Positions 32,599 to 44,786 of a stretch of DNA of 64,000 nucleotides are shown here, piece after piece (position 1 is the stretch's first letter; the number at the start of each line of letters is the position of its first letter). Origin of the DNA: Hortaea werneckii (taxonomy: Eukaryota > Ascomycota > Dothideomycetes > Mycosphaerellales > Teratosphaeriaceae). The stretch is taken from positions 744,001 through 808,000 of the forward strand of contig JBAOKB010000048.1 of the NCBI GenBank assembly GCA_037044905.1, in the 5' to 3' direction. The notes under the pieces were generated by a model, which did no database searches, was not told where the DNA came from, and saw nothing but the letters and a program-made list of their open reading frames with translations. The position numbers and the translations under genes are program-made.

Positions 32599-34412
32599 AT
32601 GACGAGCTCGAATCATGAATCGACTGCGAGCGTGAGAACGGGCCTTCACGGCCAGAAGCCAGCGTTGCAGGTGATATGTCTTGGGAATTCCGGCGGGCCA
32701 TGCGAAGAGAACGTGACTGGGTTTCTGGTACGGTCTGTTGAGGATGGGTGGCAGCGCGGTAGCACCATCGCGGTTGATGCGGGATCGCATTTGGCTCCAA
32801 TCATTAGAATCTTGGAGCGAGACTTTCCAAGCATCAGTGATCGCAGGCCTGCTCCGAGAAGGATTGAGAACGCTGTTCCGCTCCAGGCGGGCAATGGCAA
32901 TGGCCATGGCACACAGACGCCAGGCCTGAGCGATGATCTTGCTAGGACCTCGCTTTCGCCCACTCCATCCGCCGATGGCGAAGAGCCGCCCAAACCAGAG
33001 CCCACATTCCTGCAGCATGGACCTTTTGCAGGCTTGAAAATGCCGCATGAATCGGCGCGAGCGAACGCACTGCACATTTTACGATCGTACATCTCGACCT
33101 ACCTCATCACTCATCCCCACCTTGACCACTTGTCCGGGTTTGCGATCAACACTGCCGCATTTCACGCCACCTCAAAACCCAAGACTTTGGCGGCGCTCCC
33201 AAGTACAGTCGATGCAGTCAAACAGCACATTTTTAACGACGTCATTTGGCCCAATCTTACAGACGAAGATGGCGGCGTGGGCTTCGTCACCTTTCAGCGT
33301 CTCAAAGAAGGCGGTGACGTAATGGTCGGTGAGGGTGAGGGAAGGGGCTACATCGACGTAGTGGATGGTCTCGGTGTCCGAGCCTTCAAAGTCTCTCATG
33401 GAGTATGCACGAAGAGTCCCCCAAGTCATCACCATCGGGGAAGCGTTACAGGACTGGCAGATATGCAAACTTCGCAAGGAGGTGGCAGCATTGGCCCTCC
33501 GAGCTTGGAAAGGTCGTTCTCACAATCACAGCATAGTCAATTCTCTGCGCCTGCCACACCCGGCTTGACTCCAAGGCAGAGTTTCTATGCGCCTCAGCAG
33601 CCATCGCCGCGCGTATCCTCAGCGCCTGAGCCTTGCGTGGTAGATAGCACAGCATATTTCATTCGAGATGGTGAATCGCGCAGAGAGGTACTAATCTTTG
33701 GCGATGTCGAGCCCGACTCGATATCGTTGTCGCCTCGAAACAGATTGGTATGGCAAGAGGCGGCACGAAAGATTGCACATGGCTTGCTTGGGGGCATCTT
33801 CATCGAATCGAGCTATGATGACAGCCAGGCAGATGCCATACTTTTCGGCCACCTCAATCCACGTCATCTCATCGCTGAGCTGCAGACTCTTGCCACTTTG
33901 GTCGTTGAGGCTAAGGCCGCGCGCGCTTTGAGAAAAGTGCTAGAAAGCGTAAACGCTCGGGACCTAACGGCTTAGATGCCGTAGCCAGACATGCGGTTGG
34001 AGAGAGCGATCGCAAGCGCAGCCGTAGTGCGGCAGGCCGCTCCGTGACCAAAGACACTCGCCGAGGTAGTCTCCCAGATCATAGCATGAGTGATGTCGGC
34101 ATCTCATCACCTGGCCTAGACGCAGACCGGAATCCAATGGACACGCCTACAGGACCCATGTCACCGAAGACTGCGGGGCATGAGGCAGGATCAGCGTCTT
34201 CTGTCGCCGGAGGGGCGGTTGGAAGGGATCTTCCATTGCATGGGATCAAGGTTGTAATCATACACATCAAAGACACTCTGAAGGACGGACCTCATGTGAG
34301 TTCGAACATTTTGGCAGACCTTAGGGACCATGAGGCCCGGCTTCAGCAGCAAGGCCAAGGATTAGGATGTGAATTTATCATTTCCCAGAGTGGCGAGAGT
34401 TACTGGTTCTGA
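32599..34412 (+). CDS. Class II (low-affinity) 3',5'-cAMP phosphodiesterase
   Basis: Orthologue of budding-yeast Pde1 and fungal PdeA/PdeL-type enzymes, which hydrolyse cAMP and damp PKA signalling; the fold is a metallo-beta-lactamase. N-terminal LQVICLGNSGGPCEENVTGF is the conserved opening. THPHLDHLSGFAINTA at about residue 172 is the class II signature with the metal ligands HxHxDH. Further metal-site text is FKVSHG, EVLIFGDVEPDS and GGIFIESSYDDSQ, FGHLNPRHLI. The C-terminus FIISQSGESYWF matches the family's end. Two low-complexity inserts (residues 95-140, and a Ser/Gln/Pro stretch near 300-345) enlarge it to about 604 residues. One base is missing near 33942: the text passes from LRKVLE in one frame to RKRSGPNGLDAV in the next. 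Confidence 0.9.
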
Positions 34413-36430
34413 GAGACGCTGGTATGCCGCCATGACATTTATTCTTGGGAAAGGCGTCGAATGATGACGATGATGACGACATATTACGATACAGGTTGGT
34501 GGCGTTATGAAGCTGATTTGCGAAAGCAACAACCTCTTCTATTTCGAAGTTGAGCAATGTCCTCTTTGACGGGCAGTGCATGGCGTTGATCGGTTGGTAG
34601 GGTCCTGTTGCAGTATTGGTTGAAGGAGGAGCCAGGCAATGAGCGTCAGTTCTTAGTTGAAAATCACCCTCATTGCATGTATCACGGTGCACCAGTGCGA
34701 CCTTTTTGACAGCATTTTAAGCAGCTCTGTTCAAAAGTGCAGGAGGCTTCCTTGGAATTTTGGGGCTGCCGCTGACGCAGTATCCTCGCATGCCGATATT
34801 GCAAAGGACCGACAGCTCCACTACATACATTAGTATGTGGCTGTACCGACAAGAAACCACTGCACGCTTAGGTGATAAGGCCTGCGTTGCGATAGCTGAA
34901 TGCGGCGTCTATTCATCATTATTAGGCTGCGAAGCAGGAACCCAACCTGGCAGCTGAAGTGGCTCAGTGGCTAGATCCGCTTGCCCTTCCATCCTTGCAG
35001 GAACAGCCGCTGGTGCCAAAGTTTATGTGCTCTGGCTCTTTTTGAGGCGCACCTCTCTAGTAATTGCCGTGTAGAGTAATGACTTTCCACAACCAGGCCG
35101 CTTTCACCTGTAACAATCCATTCGTCGCCAATGTGGCGTCCGCCGTGATCATGAGATCTGCCGCGATGGGGCGGGGAAGGACATCCACAAAGCGGATGCG
35201 CAGTCTCAATCCAACTTGCTTCCACGGTGAAATTGTCAGCAAGCCAACTAGCAATGTGGCACCACTTGCCGTATGGACAATCGCTCAAAACGTGCGGAGA
35301 GGCATTGTCCGGTCGTCGACAAGCCGGCAAGACTCCGACGCGTGTCGATCTCTCAAAAGAGATATTCCGATGGCTCTCTTCCTCTGAGGTCGATCACTAC
35401 ATCAGGATAGACTGCCCGAAACAGTAGTCTCGTTCATTCCAGGCTTTCGTGCCGTGAGGCGAGTCATTGTATGAGCTTCGTCTTCGCCAAGTGAAACGGA
35501 CCACTGCACCTGGTCATGCTTTTGGGCGGCCTAGATGATCGACTTCTGCTCAGCCTGAACGTTCGGAGTAGGCCATCGGAGAACCTCGTGACAAACTCTC
35601 CAGGAACAAGTCCAGGAGATCCCCTTCGATTCCACTTTGCCTCGCGTAGTTTTCAATGCGGAGCACTTGATGCTGCTGTATTTCCGTTGTACAGCACCTT
35701 CAAAGCATGGCCTCTTCGTCAGAAAGCGGAGACTGTTTCAACATCTGCAGGTAACGTGACACAATACTGCACGCATCCAAACTCAAGACTGACTTCCGAA
35801 AGCGACAATATATCTACCAAATGCCAACCCTCCTCCCCGAACTTGGCAATGCTTGATGGTATCATTGTTGGCAAGAGCCTAGGGCATCGGCATCGAGTCC
35901 AAAGGTAAACAGTGAAGCACCCGAAGTTTACTTCGTAGCTGACGCTGATTCTGCAGGCTTCTCACCAACCTTAACGTATCAAGATGAAGCGGATGGCATT
36001 GCTGAAGCAGAGTTCGCCATTCCAATAGAATCGCACAGCATGCATGCACGACTTCCTCGTCGGCGAAAACCATATCGAACACTGATTGCATATCGTGGTC
36101 GCCAGCAACCAAGGACCGGCCTGGACGACGGGTCAAGCCATGGATGAAAGTATACAGATGAGGGGCCGCGACACAGCCGTGGAAATTGGCAACGCGACTG
36201 CATGGCCATGATCTAGACGCTCCGAGTAAAGGAACATGCTGAGCTCGAGAAGTCCGGGCGGATGCTGCTTGTCCTTCACGAGCAGGAGGAAAGACACGGG
36301 CATATAAGGTCACAGGTATTCGCCCTTTCGACTTCCATCTCACACCTATTCCACCGATCAAGGACTTCATCGCAAAACAGCCTCAACTACTCACGTCTTT
36401 TGACAATTGCTATCTCATTTCAAAGCCACA
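34413..36430. other. Long intergenic region
   Basis: About 2 kb without a supported gene. Two minus-strand open frames (34971-35330 and 35879-36370) look slightly protein-like but lack conserved motifs and have competing frames. The last 150 bases before 36431 are the promoter of the secreted protein, with a CT-rich 5' UTR. Confidence 0.4.
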
Positions 36431-37333
36431 ATGAAGATCAACATTGTTGCTCTGAGCCTCTTCACCATCGGAGCACTTGCGGCCCCCGCCTGGGAACACA
36501 AGGGTGACAGTGACTCCCGTCTGGAGCACTATAAGGAACAAGGAAATGATCTCTTCTATTGCCAAAGTGGTTGGGAGTTGGTTCATTCCAGCAACCATGA
36601 ATACGGCCTCGTTTTGGAGAAATTCCACAACAAGCGTACCCTCGGCTGGCTCCTTGATCTGATCAAGAAGACTATGGACAAGCTCTGGAACGAGTATGAG
36701 AAGCTGAAGGAAATATGCGACAAGAAGAAGAAAGAATGGGATGACAAGGTAAGTTTAGATCTCACTCTAGGCACTATTTTCCTGATGTGCAAACTGACAG
36801 CTGGCCTCGTAGGAAAAATGGTACCAGGATAAGAAGAAAGAATTGACAAGAAGAAAGATGAATACGACCATGAGAAGGAGAAGTACGATCGTACGTCACC
36901 ACTTCGCGACTCTGTGATCGAAAAAGTAGCTACCACTAACATCTTCGCAGAGTGCAAGAAGGAATGGGAAGACGCGAAGAAGAGGGGCGACAAGGGGAAG
37001 GAAGCCGAGCACAAGAAATGCATGGATGAAGAGGAGGAGAAATGCGATGAGAAGAAGAAAGAGTGGGACGACAAGAAGAAAGAACAAGACAAGGTCTGAT
37101 ATGCTCTCGTCTAGGACCCTGGAAGCTTATTGAGTACTGACTGCGTTTGAAGGCCGAGAAAGATCGAGACCAGAAGAAGAAGGAATACGACTATTACAAG
37201 AAGCAGTGCGACAAGAAGAAGGAAGAGTATGACGAAGAGGTACGCTTTTGACGCTTGGCTTAGCTCGATGCGGAAGACTCACTGACTTGTTATTTTATAG
37301 AAGAAGGAATACGAGAAGGAGAAGGATGATTGA
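36431..37333 (+). CDS. Small secreted hypercharged Lys/Glu-rich protein
   Basis: No family was recognised. It begins with a clear signal peptide (MKINIVALSLFTIGALAAPA). The first 75 mature residues are ordinary (YCQSGWELVHSSNHEYGLVL); after that almost every residue is Lys, Glu, Asp or Tyr, with Cys at spaced points: EICDKKKKEWDDK, QCKKEWEDAKKRGD, KKCMDEEEEKCDEKKKEW and KKQCDKKKEEYDEE. Five exons are 36431-36748, 36813-36890, 36951-37093, 37153-37239 and 37301-37333, giving about 219 residues. One base is missing near 36843: KKKE-LDKKKDEYDHEKEKYD needs it. The third intron has an unusual GTCTGA donor. The protein could be a single long charged helix or coiled coil held by disulfides. An effector or wall-matrix role is only a guess. 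Confidence 0.72.
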
Positions 37334-38205
37334 TTGCAGATGACAGCCATGGATGTTTGACTGGGGGAGAAGCTGGCGGACGTGGCGAGCAGTAGCGAAT
37401 TCACTCCTTTTCGCCATCTTCCGGATGTTTTTACGGAATGGTTTGGATACTGTGTGCAGAGCGATGAAGTGGCCGAATTGGTGTATAGCTTGATATGGCT
37501 CGATCAGGTTCGTCTCGAGTAGTATGAAATGGTAAATCTTTGAGCAATTTCTCAGACTAGCTCGGAAATGTTGCAAGGAGTTTTGCGGCGAGTCGAACTT
37601 GCAGCATCAAATAAGCCACAGGTATACCACCTCTGATGATACGCAAGCAGAAGTAGTCCTAGAACGTCCAATGTCCCTGGGCGACAAGGGGCGGTAGTAA
37701 GCCCTTGTAACGACTATCTTGCCACTTCAAGATCTTACACAACAGCAATATTTTCTTTGCTCACCTGGAAGGTACAATATATTCATTTTTCACGAAAAGA
37801 CGTCAGGACTACCTGCCAGATTGAGCAGTGTCGGAAAAGGCAATCAGAGAAGAACATCATCTGGTTTGGACGCTGACATGCCCAGCACAGCAAGGTGTTT
37901 GGATGTCCAATAGATAGACCAGAAAGACAAGACGACTTCATCTCAATCCTTGGTCTCTCACAAACCTTGTGAAAAAGGAAAATCGCTCCACGGCATCACT
38001 AGATGGGTGAGGTGGAAAAGAATGTTTCTTTTGCTCGAGTAGTATTATAGACTAGACAGAAATGACAACAAATGCCAGGCGCCACTCGCTAATTCGTCAT
38101 GGTAAAACAAAGGTCAAAATATGAATATCCGTCCCGGTATCTCATCCTTCAGCAAAAAACGCCTATCCGCAAAACAGAAGGGGTAAAAGTGAATAAGGGT
38201 TATTA
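37334..38205. other. Intergenic between convergent genes
   Basis: 3' flanks of the secreted-protein gene and the RhoGEF-like gene. AT-leaning; nothing gene-like was seen. Confidence 0.5.
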
Positions 38206-41200
38206 TTAGTATCGGAATTTGCCAACCATGCCAAAGGTGTACACAGCATCACGTTCCTGCGAAGAACATGTTAGCATCCGTTTTCACATTGAAAAGCGAG
38301 CTGAAGAGAATGGGAAAGACTTACAGATTTCATCTGCAGCATGTAAACCCGCGCTCGTGCGCTATTGACGCCTCCTACCGACCCGACCCCGCCGTCTTCC
38401 CACACGCTGACGGCGATGCCCGTGCGGGCTACACGCTCAAAGCAACTCTCCGGCAGCGTAGCATCGACCAGCGTCTCGCCTTTGCTCTTGCCGAAGACGA
38501 GGATGCGCTTTTGGACACCCATGGTTTTGGGATCGGCGGGCGCAGTGGGATCCGGCCGGGGCGGGAACATGACCGTGAGGCGAGCAGATCCCATATCGCG
38601 CCATTTGGACGCGCTCTCTCGAATGTACAGGCGGATCTTTGCGTTGGTAATGCCGGCTGGGGTGCCCATGCTGGGGTCAATGGCCATCGGGGTGGCTGCG
38701 CCGGAAGACAGCGAGTCGCTGTTCGTGCTACGTGTGCCTTCTCGAGATGTCAAAGTGCTCTTAGCAATGTTGAACAGTCCTTTACCGCTGTCGTTGAAAC
38801 GTCGGAGGGCAGAGACGGCGGAGTTTGTCGTGCCGACTGATGACTCCGTGGCAGCTCTAGAGGCAGTCTTTGACCTCTTACTAGAGCGGTAGGTGCTTCC
38901 CCGGCGGGACATTGACTTCAGCCAGGAGGGAGCACCGTTTCCATTTGACCTCTCTGCGTTTCTCTTGTCCATGATTTCCGCCCAATTGCTTGTTGGTACG
39001 GGCCCTCTGGCATTCTGGAGGGCAATGTACGTAGGGTTGTCGATGCGGGCTCTGTTGATCAGAGAGTATAACTTTTCGCACTCTTCCGGACTTCGTGAGC
39101 GGAACATAATGTTTGCACTGGTTCGGAGCACCGAGTTGGTGGTCGGTGGGGACCGTATAGAGATGTCAAGAGCAGTACCCTTCTGAGAGGGACCAAAGGC
39201 GTCAGCTCCAGCGCGACCAAGGGCTTGACACCTCGTTGGGAAGGGCTGGCCTGTGGTCCATCACCACCAATGGGCGCATTCGCAGCTTGGGCGAGGTCGA
39301 AAGCTTCGATCAAACCCGGAGAAACGATGATTGTACATTCTTCGGGGTGCATGCTATCCCATAGCCCTCGATCCGACCACCCGAAGATCTGCGCGACCGT
39401 CTTCGCTGGCTGGTTGGCTTGTTGAGGTACAGATCGATATGGTGACTGTGACGCCGAATCCGATGGTCCTAAGCTATCGTCGCCGCCAGTTGAAAAGTCC
39501 GATTTGGGTGGCGGGGGCATGCTCATTGGTCTACTGAACGCGGGCGGATTGCGGAAGTCTTTAAGCTCCCCGACCGTTGATATGGCAGCATCTTCTTCTG
39601 AGGTAACAGATTCAGCTTCCTCAGCCCCGGAGTAGTCACTTTCGCTGCTCAGGGACTCGGAGTCGGATGATGGCGCATACTCATGCTTGAGCGGCGATGA
39701 TGTTCGTCGGTGGCGCTTCAAGAACTCAGGCGTGAAGGACGGCAGCAAGCTTGTTCGCATGCCCAGAGTCGTGGATCTCCCGTGTGTAGGGGTTGGCGGC
39801 GCCCTGTCATTGCGCTTCTGGGGATCCTCCTTAGGGGGCGTCGTTCTGCGCTTATGGAGCTTAGCAGGCGCAGAAGTGGGCTCTGGGTGCTGCGAGGGAA
39901 GGTTTGGTTCAGACCGCCGAGGGTTCGATTGCCGGGTCGGGGTCTCCTGAGGACTTGGCTTGCGTATCTTGTTAACAGTCGGCATCTCCATCGACGGAAC
40001 GGATGATGTACGTCTATGCATGCGAGGGCGTGGGGCGTAATGATGGTCAGGACTCTCTTCTTCGCTAGCACTATCATCCGACGGCTCTCGGTCAGAAGAG
40101 GGTAGCCATACGCTGTAGTCTTTCTTCGGTGTGTCGAAAGAAGACAGCGTCGAAGTGCTGTAGCTCGACTTCTGAGGATGGTAGCTGGACTTGGGCCTGG
40201 GACGGTCGTGGTACCTTGACCGTGAATGATGTTGGGAGGAATCGTCGTAGCGTTCTCGTGACGCGATCTTGTTTGCACGAGCCCGGACTTGCTCGTAAGT
40301 ATCTTGCGTGTTGGCGGTAAAGTCGGTGGTTGCTGTAACGGTCGAGGCTGTAAGTGTGGATGGCGACAGTGTGACGGTGAAAGTGGTCTTTCGCGATACT
40401 TCTTAGCCGGGGTCCTCCTAAGGCTTGGGCCAGGTAGATCGCCAATCACGCTATTTGTCTCGTCGTCCCATTGTTGCGCGCCAGATGTTGCTTGCTCCCC
40501 AATTGGTACATCTACCTCGCTGGGCGATGGCGGGCGGTAGCTGGAAGCAGCATCTCCTCCAAGGGCCCCACTCATCATGTATGGCTCCCGCATGGACTTG
40601 AAGCTCGACTGCCTTGTGAATTTTGGCGGTACAGGGCTGGAGCTCAGCATGTCCAACCATTCGTCAATCGCGCCCTCGTCGTCTGAGCTAAGAGTCATGA
40701 TTTCCTTCCACTCCTTGCCGCCCGCTAGCATGCCTCGCACCATTACAACAATCTCGTTGGCTCTATCACCCTCTCGGGCAGAGACGTATGATGCTGGCAT
40801 CGGCGGGAAGAGAAGCCAACGACCAAGGTTGGATACCTCACAGAAAAGGATGTCGCTGGAGTTTCCTCGTTCAGGCGCATCGTCTCGCAGTATCGTCTCG
40901 ATCTTGCAAGTCAGCTGTTGTCCACTTGAGTGGTTGAGATCCATATCGAAGTAATCTCTGGCCCGTACGCTCCTTGTAGCGTCAACACCAACCCCAGTCA
41001 GAGGTGCCAGGCTGCGAGGATCTCGAGCTCGCGTAGGATCGATAGAGGCGGCAGCTTCATCCTCCAACCGTGCCCGCTCGTCGTTGGATCGTTGTCTTGC
41101 TTCTTCAACAAGCTCATGAAATCTTTTCGCCATGTTGTCGGCAAGCGGAGAGGGCTTGACTTGGTTGATGCTTTTGAAAGTCTTCGTTAAATGCTTTAGA

Positions 41201-43442
41201 CGTACTAATGGCCGCTTAAGAAGGTAAGCCACATCGACTCTCTCCGCATCGCCAGCTGGCGGCCTCTCAATACTGGGTTTTGGTACACTCTCCCTTTCGT
41301 CAGCTGGGGCGAGGTTGACAATGATATCGTGAAAGCCCATCCTCCACACCTTCAGGTAGTCTGTGTAAGCCTTGGTTGCAGTGTCGGCCCATTTCAGTAA
41401 ATCGTCAGATTCGTGCATGGGGATTCGTCGGTGCAGCGCCTTCAATCGTTCCAAAGCGACACCCATGTCCACGACAGGCTTTGTGACCGCCTGGCCCGCT
41501 GGCGAAGATCCGCTAAACAATCTTTTGTTCCCAGTCGCATCGGACTTCTGGAGTACGTGGGTCAGGAGTACAGGGATGACTCCATCCACGAGGGTGCGCA
41601 ATTCTCGTTGGTATTTGAGCTCGTCTGTAGTCACTTCGTTCATCAAGTCGCCTGTGGTCGCATTGTCGGCATGTACGCGCCGGGTACGTATGCTCCGAGC
41701 CGACTTCAAGCCTGGATTATCTTGCTGCGACATCGATAGCACAGAGATTAGATCAGAGTGCTTGGTCAGTTTGCGCTTCAAAGAAGTATGGTAGTGGGGG
41801 TAATCGCCATCGCTGTTGTGTGAAACTGCACTTCCTTCCGGAATAACGGTCGGATGATCTGACGCTTCTGATGCCGGTCTCTGAGGGCGTGATCGCAACG
41901 TCTCAACTGAAGGAATTGTTGAAAGCTGAGGATTTCGCCCGGCCGTCGGACTAGGTGTGCTGCGTTCCATCCTTTCCTTGACTGGAGATTGCGTCTGGTG
42001 CCTGGCGCCCCGCCGCCTCAAGGTGGGCGTGTTGAAAGAGAGCTTCCATCGACGCTTTGGTCTTCGTACGTGACCTCGATCATATCTAGATTGGGCTTGG
42101 ATTGTCTTTCTCGACCGCTGCTCTTCGGACGACCCTCATGATCATCTCCATGCTCATCATCTAGTTTCCGTCTCGACTTCTTTGACTTTATGTCGAGCGG
42201 TTCGGGGGTCAATTCTGATTTATCGTCCTCAGTGAATGGATTTTGGGTGCCCGCTAGCCATCTGTCGATGCGGCTGCCATGGACTTGCGGCACAGCAGGC
42301 GCGGGAGGCTTCGCTGACGGCTTTTCAACCGGCTTGGGCGTGGAACGGGGAGAGCGATCTTCTTTGTTCGGTGTCCTTGTTTTGCGACGCTCCCGACGTG
42401 CTTCCTCGTCATCCGCAGACAGCGACTTCCGGGATACTTTTTGTCGCGGCTCGGCGCCGGATCGTGGTGCACGATCTTTAGTAGGCGACTGCGACGGCGA
42501 TGTAACGTCCGTCGTAGAGCCGCCTTGCTTCTCGAGCGATGAAGTCGTGCCTGCTGTCAAACTACTTCCGGACGTTTCTGCTTCGTTGGCTGTCTTTGAT
42601 CGTGGGCGTCGCTTGATGTATACCTTTACCCCGCTATCCTCATAGTCTGCTGTCCTTTCACGCGATCTTGATCGCGACCGCTCGCGATTCGATCGTAGAG
42701 GCCTCACCCGCACTGGCGCTTGTTGTTCCTCAATGAAGTTCTGCACCGATGGCGGCACCTTCAAGCCGACATTGACAACGCTGCGCCTCACCGTGATCGG
42801 CTTCGGTGCAGTCTCCCTCTCCGGCGTGGTCGTTTCACTCTTTGGCGGCGGTCGATCCTTTCTCCAGTGGCCGTCACTAACGACTCGCTTTTTCGGAGTG
42901 GTCGCCTGTTTGATTTCGTCCGGTACCTCCACTTGCGGTTTGCTCTTCCGTCTCACCCAAGCCTTCCTCTCAAGATCTACTTCCCGTGATGTATGAGTCG
43001 ATGTCACCATCTTATAAGTACCTCTTGATCCTGAGCCTGGGGTCTTTGGTCGCAGTAATATATCTTCGGTGCCGTCTTCCGCCTTTACCTCCCTGCCTTC
43101 TTCGTCTTCCACCAAGACTCTTCCTCCTTCGCCGCCCTCCGACCCCTCCACGATCACTTCCACCAGATCCTCACTCTTCTTCGACGCATCGTCACCGTCT
43201 TCGACCACTACGACCTCATCATGCTGCTGCCTCAAGCCCGCCCCACCCTTGTTCCATCCCTGAATCTTTGTCGCAAAATCTTGCGACCTTTTCCTCGCCA
43301 ACCTTTCGCCTAGCTCCTGCCCCTTCTTCTCGGGTGTCGTCTTCTTCCTATTCGCAACGTTCGGCGAGGGCATTGGCCCGTCGATTTCGTGGAGGTCGGC
43401 AGTGTCGAGGAGGTCAGTACGGCTGCCGAACCAGTTAGACAT
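38206..43442 (-). CDS. Large disordered protein with RhoGEF (DH)-like core
   Basis: Probable regulator of a Rho/Cdc42-type GTPase; the assignment rests on fold-like text, not a decisive motif. ATG 43442 gives MSNWFGSRTDLLDTADLHEI. Residues 1-480 are Arg/Ser/Pro/Glu-rich and disordered. A helical region follows (TTDELKYQRELRTLVDGVIP, VALERLKALHRRIP, YLLKRPLVRLKHL), like a DH domain, and then a PH-like part (LTCKIETIL, NEIVVMVRGML, WKEIMTL). After a Ser-rich linker comes a conserved C-terminal module: FGWSDRGLWDSMHPEECTI, ANIMFRSRSPEECEKLYSLI, RIYIRESASKWRDMG-like text and AVYTFGMVGKFRY at the stop. One intron lies at 38257-38324. Single bases are missing near 42040, 40380 and 39165; corrected length is about 1,723 residues. 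Confidence 0.65.
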
Positions 43443-44786
43443 GGAATAGACTGCATGGCTGTTGTTCACGTCGAACATGACCGTCGACGACAACACCAAC
43501 CGACGCCTACATGATTACCGTGCAAGCAATCAAGAGGCGTGCAAGCACTCGCGTCGCAAAAGTTGGTGCTCGGCTGACGAAGTGGGAGACCCATATCGCG
43601 CATACGCTACTATGAAGTTTGATCTGGACGCACCTTCAGAAGATGGCAGCTGCGGCCGCTGCATGCAGTGTGGGTGGCTTCCGCGGGCAGCAGGATGATG
43701 ATAGAGTGATGAAACAGCTATTGTACAGTCAAGCTTCAGTAGGCCGTCATACATCGCTTTCGTGGTCGTGCTGCTGGTATAGAAGCTCATCCGGACATGC
43801 TGAAGTCTGGTCTTCGGCCGCGGGAAGTCAGTCCGGGGGGAGTTGATTACAGTATTCCAGGGTGTGCAGCTGGCTACGTAAAGGTACAGTGTAGTCCAGG
43901 ACGCTGGTGCCAGCAAACTCCAGGTTAAATTGAATGGGGGTCCCGGTCGCGAGGATTGGATCGTCTCGTATCTGGCCCGAATTACCTCTTTGCTGGTGTA
44001 AGATATGAAGGCTGGACTATCAAAGGCTTTGGGCAGTGTTTGTTGTCCGCCGCGCTTCCACCGCAACGCAACGGCTTTGGGCTGGTGTGAGATCGCTAAA
44101 GCAGGATTCCGCCCAGGCTAACCCGGCGTCCCAGGATCCCCAACGGCCGATCTCCTTCGTCCCTTGAAACGCCGATACGTACAGTATGTAGTCAAGTCCC
44201 TTCTTCGCAGCGAGATACCTTGATCTTTGCAAGCACCAAGGTACGTCGCATGCATGACTCTGTCAATGAGACCAGCACTTAGTGTATCATAATGCATTTC
44301 AATCGCGACTACATACATTGGCCTGCTTCTTGCGCTCGACTCTGTCGCATCGGGGAATTAACTGCAAGCTCGGACTTAGGAAGTCCATGATTGGCCAAGA
44401 TCAACTCGCTCGAGCCGGTCTACAGTCCTTGTGCTGGTGTATTCTGAGAGGCACATAAGCCGTGCCATCGCATCTCCCTGAGATTTTCTGCACGATGCGC
44501 GGGATTCTGCAATATGCACCTGAACTTTAAGGTCTCCAAGCATCGTGTCTCAAATCATGCCAATATCAGGGACGAAGTATGGCCAAAACAGGCATTACGA
44601 GGACTCGAAGGAAGATGGAAGTGTGCCCGTCTTGACTACATAAGAGTCTGGCCTACCGTTGGCCTTCTGATGGTTATGTTACCACGTCACTGCCTTGCGT
44701 AAACAAAGAGCGATTTCATGCCGCAAAACATGACTGGACCTCGGTTGATCAAGTGACTTGATGAGATACACAACCTCCTAGTGCTC
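43443..44786. other. Intergenic, RhoGEF-like gene to SDR gene
   Basis: About 1.3 kb holding the promoter of the large gene and the 3' flank of the SDR gene. The short overlapping open frames do not look coding. Confidence 0.45.

Noticed and set aside
35879..36370. 163-codon minus-strand open frame before the charged secreted protein
   Set aside because: It has an ATG, but no recognisable motif, competing frames, and it overlaps the promoter of the plus-strand gene.
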